Shown here in pieces: positions 60,389 to 64,000 of a stretch of DNA of 64,000 nucleotides. The notes beneath the pieces are model-generated. The model made no database searches and was not told the origin of the DNA. It was given only the letters and a program-made list of their open reading frames with translations. The DNA is taken from contig NZ_JACAWV010000022.1 in the NCBI RefSeq assembly GCF_013390595.1, forward strand, positions 372,001-436,000. Direction: 5' to 3'. Both the position numbers and the translations under genes were made by a program. The stretch is from Rhizobium sp. RM (GTDB lineage: Bacteria > Pseudomonadota > Alphaproteobacteria > Rhizobiales > Rhizobiaceae). How positions within the stretch are numbered: position 1 is the stretch's first letter; each line of letters starts with the position of its first letter.

Positions 60389-61905
60389 AACCATCCTACC
60401 TCCTGCATCATCTGCTGGACGCGCAAGCGGACAATGACCGCCAGGCGCTTGCCCACAATGGAAAATCGCTGACGTACCGCGAATTTGCCTTGGCAACGGC
60501 GCGCTGTGCGGCAGCGCTGCGGGAGAAGGGATTGCAGCGCGGCGACCGTGTGGTCGTCTTCTTGCCACGCGGCCTTGAGGAATGCTGGTCGATCTTCGGT
60601 GTCAGCGCCGCCTCCGGCGTCTTCGTCCCGGTCAATGCGTTGCTGAAGGCTCCTCAAATCCGCCATATCGTGCAGGATTGCGGCGCAAAACTCGTTATCG
60701 GCAGCACCGAGATGCGTGCGGAACTGGACGCCGCCCTGACAGGGCTTTCGGATGTCACGGTTCTTCTGGCTGAAGAGATCGACGCCCGTCAGGATCTCGG
60801 CACAAAACCCTCTGCCGCAATTGGCGAGGACCTTGCCGCAATCCTCTATACATCGGGCTCAACCGGTTCGCCCAAGGGCGTCATGCTTTCGCACCGGAAC
60901 CTTCTGGCTGGTGCGCGCATCGTACGCACCTATCTGGAAATCACCGAAAGAGATCGTATCCTTTCGATCCTGCCTTTCAGCTTCGACTATGGCCTGAACC
61001 AGCTGCTTACCGCGGTGGAACAGGGCGCGGTCACGGTGATCTCGACGTTCAGACTGGGCGACGATATCGTCAAGGCATTGCGTGACAACGAGATTACTGC
61101 ACTTGCAGGCGTGCCGACCGTGTGGGCGATCCTGACGCGTGCCGCACCGCTTCTTGCCAAAACGCCGCTGCCGCATCTGCGTTACGTCACCAATTCCGGC
61201 GGGCGTGTTCCCTCCGAAACCGTCAAGGCACTGCGGGACAAGCTGCCCGACACGAAAATCTTCCTGATGTATGGTCTGACCGAAGCATTCCGGTCCACTT
61301 ACCTGCCACCGGAAGAAATCGACATCCGCCCGACCTCCATCGGCAAGGCCATTCCGGAATGCGAGATCTTCATTGTCACCGCCGAAGGACAACGCGCAAA
61401 ACCCGGTGAACCCGGAATTCTCGTTCATCGCGGCCCGACGGTATCCATGGGATACTGGAACCGGCCGGAAGACACCGCCAAGGTGCTGCGACCTCACCCC
61501 TTCATTCCCGTCACCCAGGGCGGCGAAACGGTATGTTACTCCGGCGATCTGGCGATTGAAGACGAAGACGGCTTTTTCAGTTTCGTTGCCCGCAATGACG
61601 CGATGATCAAATCATCCGGTTATCGCATCAGCCCGACCGAGGTGGAAGAAAGCCTGATGTCGACAGGTCTCTTCCATCAGGTTGCGGTGATTGGCCTACC
61701 AGACCCCTTCGCGGGGGAAAAGGTGCATGCCGTGGCAACAGCAGCCAACCAGAACATCGATGTTTCCGCGGCACTCAGAAAAGCTGCGGAAATGCTCGCC
61801 CCCTTCATGATCCCGCGCGCCATTGAACTGGTCGATCAGCTTCCGGTGACAGCAAACGGCAAGGTCGATTATCGCGCCTTGGTGCGCGAACGGACAGACA
61901 AATAG
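60385..61905 (+). CDS. AMP-forming acyl/aminoacyl-activating ligase (ANL family)
   Basis: A 506-residue adenylate-forming enzyme. Core motifs: ILYTSGSTGSPKGVMLSHRN (A3), MYGLTEAFRSTYLPP (A5), YSGDLAIEDEDGF (A7), RNDAMIKSSGYRIS (A8) and TANGKVDYRAL with the catalytic Lys (A10). No fused carrier or condensation domain. It resembles the acyl-CoA ligases found with exosortase clusters (ligase_PEP type), but no exosortase is in the window. Its direct overlap with the ACP gene suggests it loads that ACP. Substrate unknown; with a PLP decarboxylase next door an amino acid is possible. Confidence 0.9.
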   Translation: MKPSYLLHHLLDAQADNDRQALAHNGKSLTYREFALATARCAAALREKGLQRGDRVVVFLPRGLEECWSIFGVSAASGVFVPVNALLKAPQIRHIVQDCGAKLVIGSTEMRAELDAALTGLSDVTVLLAEEIDARQDLGTKPSAAIGEDLAAILYTSGSTGSPKGVMLSHRNLLAGARIVRTYLEITERDRILSILPFSFDYGLNQLLTAVEQGAVTVISTFRLGDDIVKALRDNEITALAGVPTVWAILTRAAPLLAKTPLPHLRYVTNSGGRVPSETVKALRDKLPDTKIFLMYGLTEAFRSTYLPPEEIDIRPTSIGKAIPECEIFIVTAEGQRAKPGEPGILVHRGPTVSMGYWNRPEDTAKVLRPHPFIPVTQGGETVCYSGDLAIEDEDGFFSFVARNDAMIKSSGYRISPTEVEESLMSTGLFHQVAVIGLPDPFAGEKVHAVATAANQNIDVSAALRKAAEMLAPFMIPRAIELVDQLPVTANGKVDYRALVRERTDK

Positions 61906-61913
61906 ACGGTACG

Positions 61914-63191
61914 ATGGCGCCCACGGACAAGACTGCAAACCACGGCCCGGACATTGCTTCCGCATGGTTCGAGGTAAAGGGAAACGATCTTTTTGCCAGT
62001 GGCGTGCCGATTGGCGACATCGTTGCCAGGACCGGAACACCCGCCTTCATCTACGACGCCGCTGTCATGCGCCGGACCTATGCTGATCTGCAGGCGGCGC
62101 TGAACGGGTTTGCCGACATCTATTATTCGGTCAAAGCCAACCCGCTGCCAGCCGTCATCGCGCTATTTCATGGCCAGGGTGCTGGTGCCGAGATCGCGTC
62201 GATCGGCGAATATCACGCTGCACTGAAGGCTGGAGTCCCGCCTCAACACATCATCTTTGCCGGTCCCGGCAAACGTGAAAGCGAGTTGCGTGCCGTGATC
62301 GATGGCGGCATCGGCGAGATACACGTCGAGAGCGCTGAAGAAATCGCCCGCCTCAAGGCCATCGGCAAGCCGGTCAAGGTTTCGATCCGCATCAACCCGG
62401 TGCCGGATGCGCAGGCCGGTGCCATGCGTATGGGCGGCAAGGCGACCGCTTTCGGTTTCGATGAGGAAGAACTCGAAACCATTCTGCCGCTTTTCAATAC
62501 AGCGCCGAATGTCGATCTCGTCGGCATCCACGTTTATGGCGGCACGCAGATTCTCGATGCGGACGCACTTGTCTCCCAGTGGAGACATGCTGTCACGCTC
62601 GGCGGCCGCGTTGCGGCCATGCTCGGCAAACCGCTTGAAACAATTGATCTCGGCGGCGGATTGGGCATCCCCTATTTCACCGGGGAGACGCCGCTTGACC
62701 TCAGCGTTGTCGCGTCTGCGATTGCCGATCTCAAAGCCATGCTTGCCGGCGATCCGAACCTTGCGGCGACACGGGTGATTGTCGAACCCGGCCGTTATCT
62801 GGTTGGACCGGCGGGCATTTATGTCTGCGAGATCAATTCGGTGAAAGTCTCGCGCGGTACCACATTCCTTGTCACCGATGGTGGCATGCATCATCATCTG
62901 GCTGCATCGGGCAATCTCGGCCAGATCGTCAAGCGCAATTATCCCATCGTGGCTCCAGCCAGGATGCGCGAGACATGCGATGAAACCGCAACTGTCGTCG
63001 GCCCGCTCTGCACCCCGCTCGACACCCTCGCCCGCAACGCCGCCCTGCCAAAACTGAAGGCTGGCGACCTAGTCGCTTTCCTGCAATCGGGCGCCTATGG
63101 CGCCAGCGCAAGCCCTGCTGGCTTCCTCAGCCACCCCCATGCGACGGAAGTTCTGGTGGACAATGGCGCGTTTGAGGCGATCGAGCGTTAG
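61914..63191 (+). CDS. Fold-type III PLP-dependent decarboxylase
   Basis: A 425-residue alanine-racemase/DAP-decarboxylase-fold enzyme. The PLP Lys is Lys74 in YYSVKANPLP. HVYGGTQ, DLGGGLGIPY and EPGRYLVG are PLP-phosphate motifs, and GPLCTPLDTL has the active-site Cys from the partner subunit. SGAYGASAS is near the end. The group includes LysA, ornithine/diaminobutyrate decarboxylases and the exosortase-associated branch. It starts eight bases after the ligase stop, so it is in the same operon. Substrate not known; a carrier-bound amino acid is a reasonable idea (see findings). Confidence 0.9.
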   Translation: MAPTDKTANHGPDIASAWFEVKGNDLFASGVPIGDIVARTGTPAFIYDAAVMRRTYADLQAALNGFADIYYSVKANPLPAVIALFHGQGAGAEIASIGEYHAALKAGVPPQHIIFAGPGKRESELRAVIDGGIGEIHVESAEEIARLKAIGKPVKVSIRINPVPDAQAGAMRMGGKATAFGFDEEELETILPLFNTAPNVDLVGIHVYGGTQILDADALVSQWRHAVTLGGRVAAMLGKPLETIDLGGGLGIPYFTGETPLDLSVVASAIADLKAMLAGDPNLAATRVIVEPGRYLVGPAGIYVCEINSVKVSRGTTFLVTDGGMHHHLAASGNLGQIVKRNYPIVAPARMRETCDETATVVGPLCTPLDTLARNAALPKLKAGDLVAFLQSGAYGASASPAGFLSHPHATEVLVDNGAFEAIER

Positions 63192-63285
63192 TCGACACAA
63201 GCTAGTAATGACCGAAGAGAGATAGGCTACGGAAAGATACCGAGCTTATTCACAGACCAACAGCGAGAAGACAAAAAGCTTCCGC

Positions 63286-64000
63286 TTATCGCCCCTGCAA
63301 CAATCTGTCCCCGACGGCAAATCGGGATTTCAGCAGGCATTCCGCATATTCCGCCTCTGCCTCGGAATCGAAGACAATGCCGCCGCCGACATTGAAGGTG
63401 GCGTTGCCATCTTCAAACAGCGTCATGGTGCGGATTGCCACGGAGAACCGCATCTCTCCACTCGGAGACATGACGCCAATCGCGCCGCAATAGACGTCTC
63501 GGGGTGTCTGCTCCAGATCATGCAGGATCTTCATGGCCCACATTTTCGGAGCGCCGGTAACCGAACCACAGGGAAACAGCGCCGAGAAAATATCTTCGAC
63601 CGTCATGTCTGGCAGGAGTTTTGCCCGCACATGGCTGACCATCTGATGCACGGTGGGATAGGTCTCGATTTCGAACAGCTTCGGAACATCCAGACTGCCG
63701 ACTTCGGTAATCCGGGAAATGTCGTTGCGCAGCAGATCGACGATCATGCGGTTTTCGGCCAGCGTCTTTTCGTCCTCAAGCATCGCCGCGATGATCGCCC
63801 TGTCTTCCGCTTCCGATGCTCCGCGCGGGGTCGTGCCCTTCATCGGGTGCGTTTCGATCCATCCCTCTCCATCGACCGAGAAGAACAGTTCAGGCGAACG
63901 GGACAGGACGACGGGGCCGCCGAGATCGACCAGGGCACCGTATTTGACCGGTTGCCGCTCGATCAACGACCAGAAGGCGGTCAGGGGATCACCGGACCAG
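63286..64000 (-). CDS. pabB: Aminodeoxychorismate synthase component I, C-terminal part (5' end outside window)
   Basis: The frame is open to the window edge on the minus strand, so the start is missing and about 238 C-terminal residues are seen. The chorismate-binding domain is clear: GDPLTAFWSLIER, MKGTTPRGA, ENRMIVDLLRNDISR, PTVHQMVSHV, FPCGSVTGAPK and YCGAIGV. RNDISR and TGAPK are typical of PabB/TrpE; the absence of a TrpE-type TGEIF and the single short protein favour PabB. It makes 4-amino-4-deoxychorismate for folate. It converges with the cluster at 59134-63191, separated by 94 bases with no clear terminator. Confidence 0.88.
   Translation of the reverse strand, partial: WSGDPLTAFWSLIERQPVKYGALVDLGGPVVLSRSPELFFSVDGEGWIETHPMKGTTPRGASEAEDRAIIAAMLEDEKTLAENRMIVDLLRNDISRITEVGSLDVPKLFEIETYPTVHQMVSHVRAKLLPDMTVEDIFSALFPCGSVTGAPKMWAMKILHDLEQTPRDVYCGAIGVMSPSGEMRFSVAIRTMTLFEDGNATFNVGGGIVFDSEAEAEYAECLLKSRFAVGDRLLQGR

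Overview
The window is chromosomal DNA of an alphaproteobacterium of the family Rhizobiaceae, most likely Agrobacterium or a close Rhizobium. This rests on the gene content read from the translations: class II DAHP synthase, FumC, MaeB-type malic enzyme with a phosphotransacetylase-like tail, a STAS-fused MlaE-type permease, two arginine-rich DUF1127 microproteins, BluB behind a cobalamin riboswitch, and high-GC codon use. There is no plasmid, phage or transposon backbone. Most of the window is core housekeeping sequence.

Layout. 1-2738: end of radC and a detached TadE/TadG-like pair. 2813-7239: DAHP synthase, glutathione reductase, a DUF2059 secreted protein and rpiA, all on the minus strand. 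7416-16394: gph, a large L,D-transpeptidase, fumC, pyrG, secG, tpiA and a secreted alpha/beta hydrolase. 16604-26680: parE, a cardiolipin-synthase-like phospholipase D, a double-receiver response regulator, a dimethylglycine/sarcosine dehydrogenase-like flavoprotein and a large MscS-family channel. 26845-30972: the accessory stretch, with tRNA-Lys(CUU), an AT-richer orphan ClpP-like gene directly behind it, several short proteins of unknown function and a PACE efflux protein. 31000-38106: a hydrolase, a four-gene Mla/MCE lipid-transport operon, a dipeptide/N-acetyl-Glu epimerase and an LpxH-like phosphatase. 38340-46166: maeB, a DUF2865 protein, bluB with its riboswitch, a TolB-like propeller, a VOC protein and nadE. 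46383-54418: an LtaS-like phosphoglycerol transferase, DUF1003, sthA, two unknown proteins, tig and tRNA-Leu(UAG). 54991-58934: two DUF1127 genes, trmFO and adhC. 59134-63191: an unusual cluster encoding a GNAT-like protein (apparently starting at CTG), an acyl carrier protein, an AMP-forming ligase and a fold-type-III PLP decarboxylase. 63286-64000: pabB, cut by the window edge.

How the genes work together. Central carbon and NAD(P)H metabolism is well represented (fumC, maeB, rpiA, tpiA, gph, sthA, gor, nadE, adhC). A second theme is the envelope: the Mla-type transporter, LpxH-like enzyme, L,D-transpeptidase, LtaS-like enzyme, PLD and MscS. The two most promising undescribed items are the ACP/ligase/decarboxylase/GNAT cluster, which looks able to activate an amino acid on a carrier protein, decarboxylate it there and transfer it, and the orphan ClpP-like protein beside tRNA-Lys. 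All functions are inferred from reading motifs; no database search was run.
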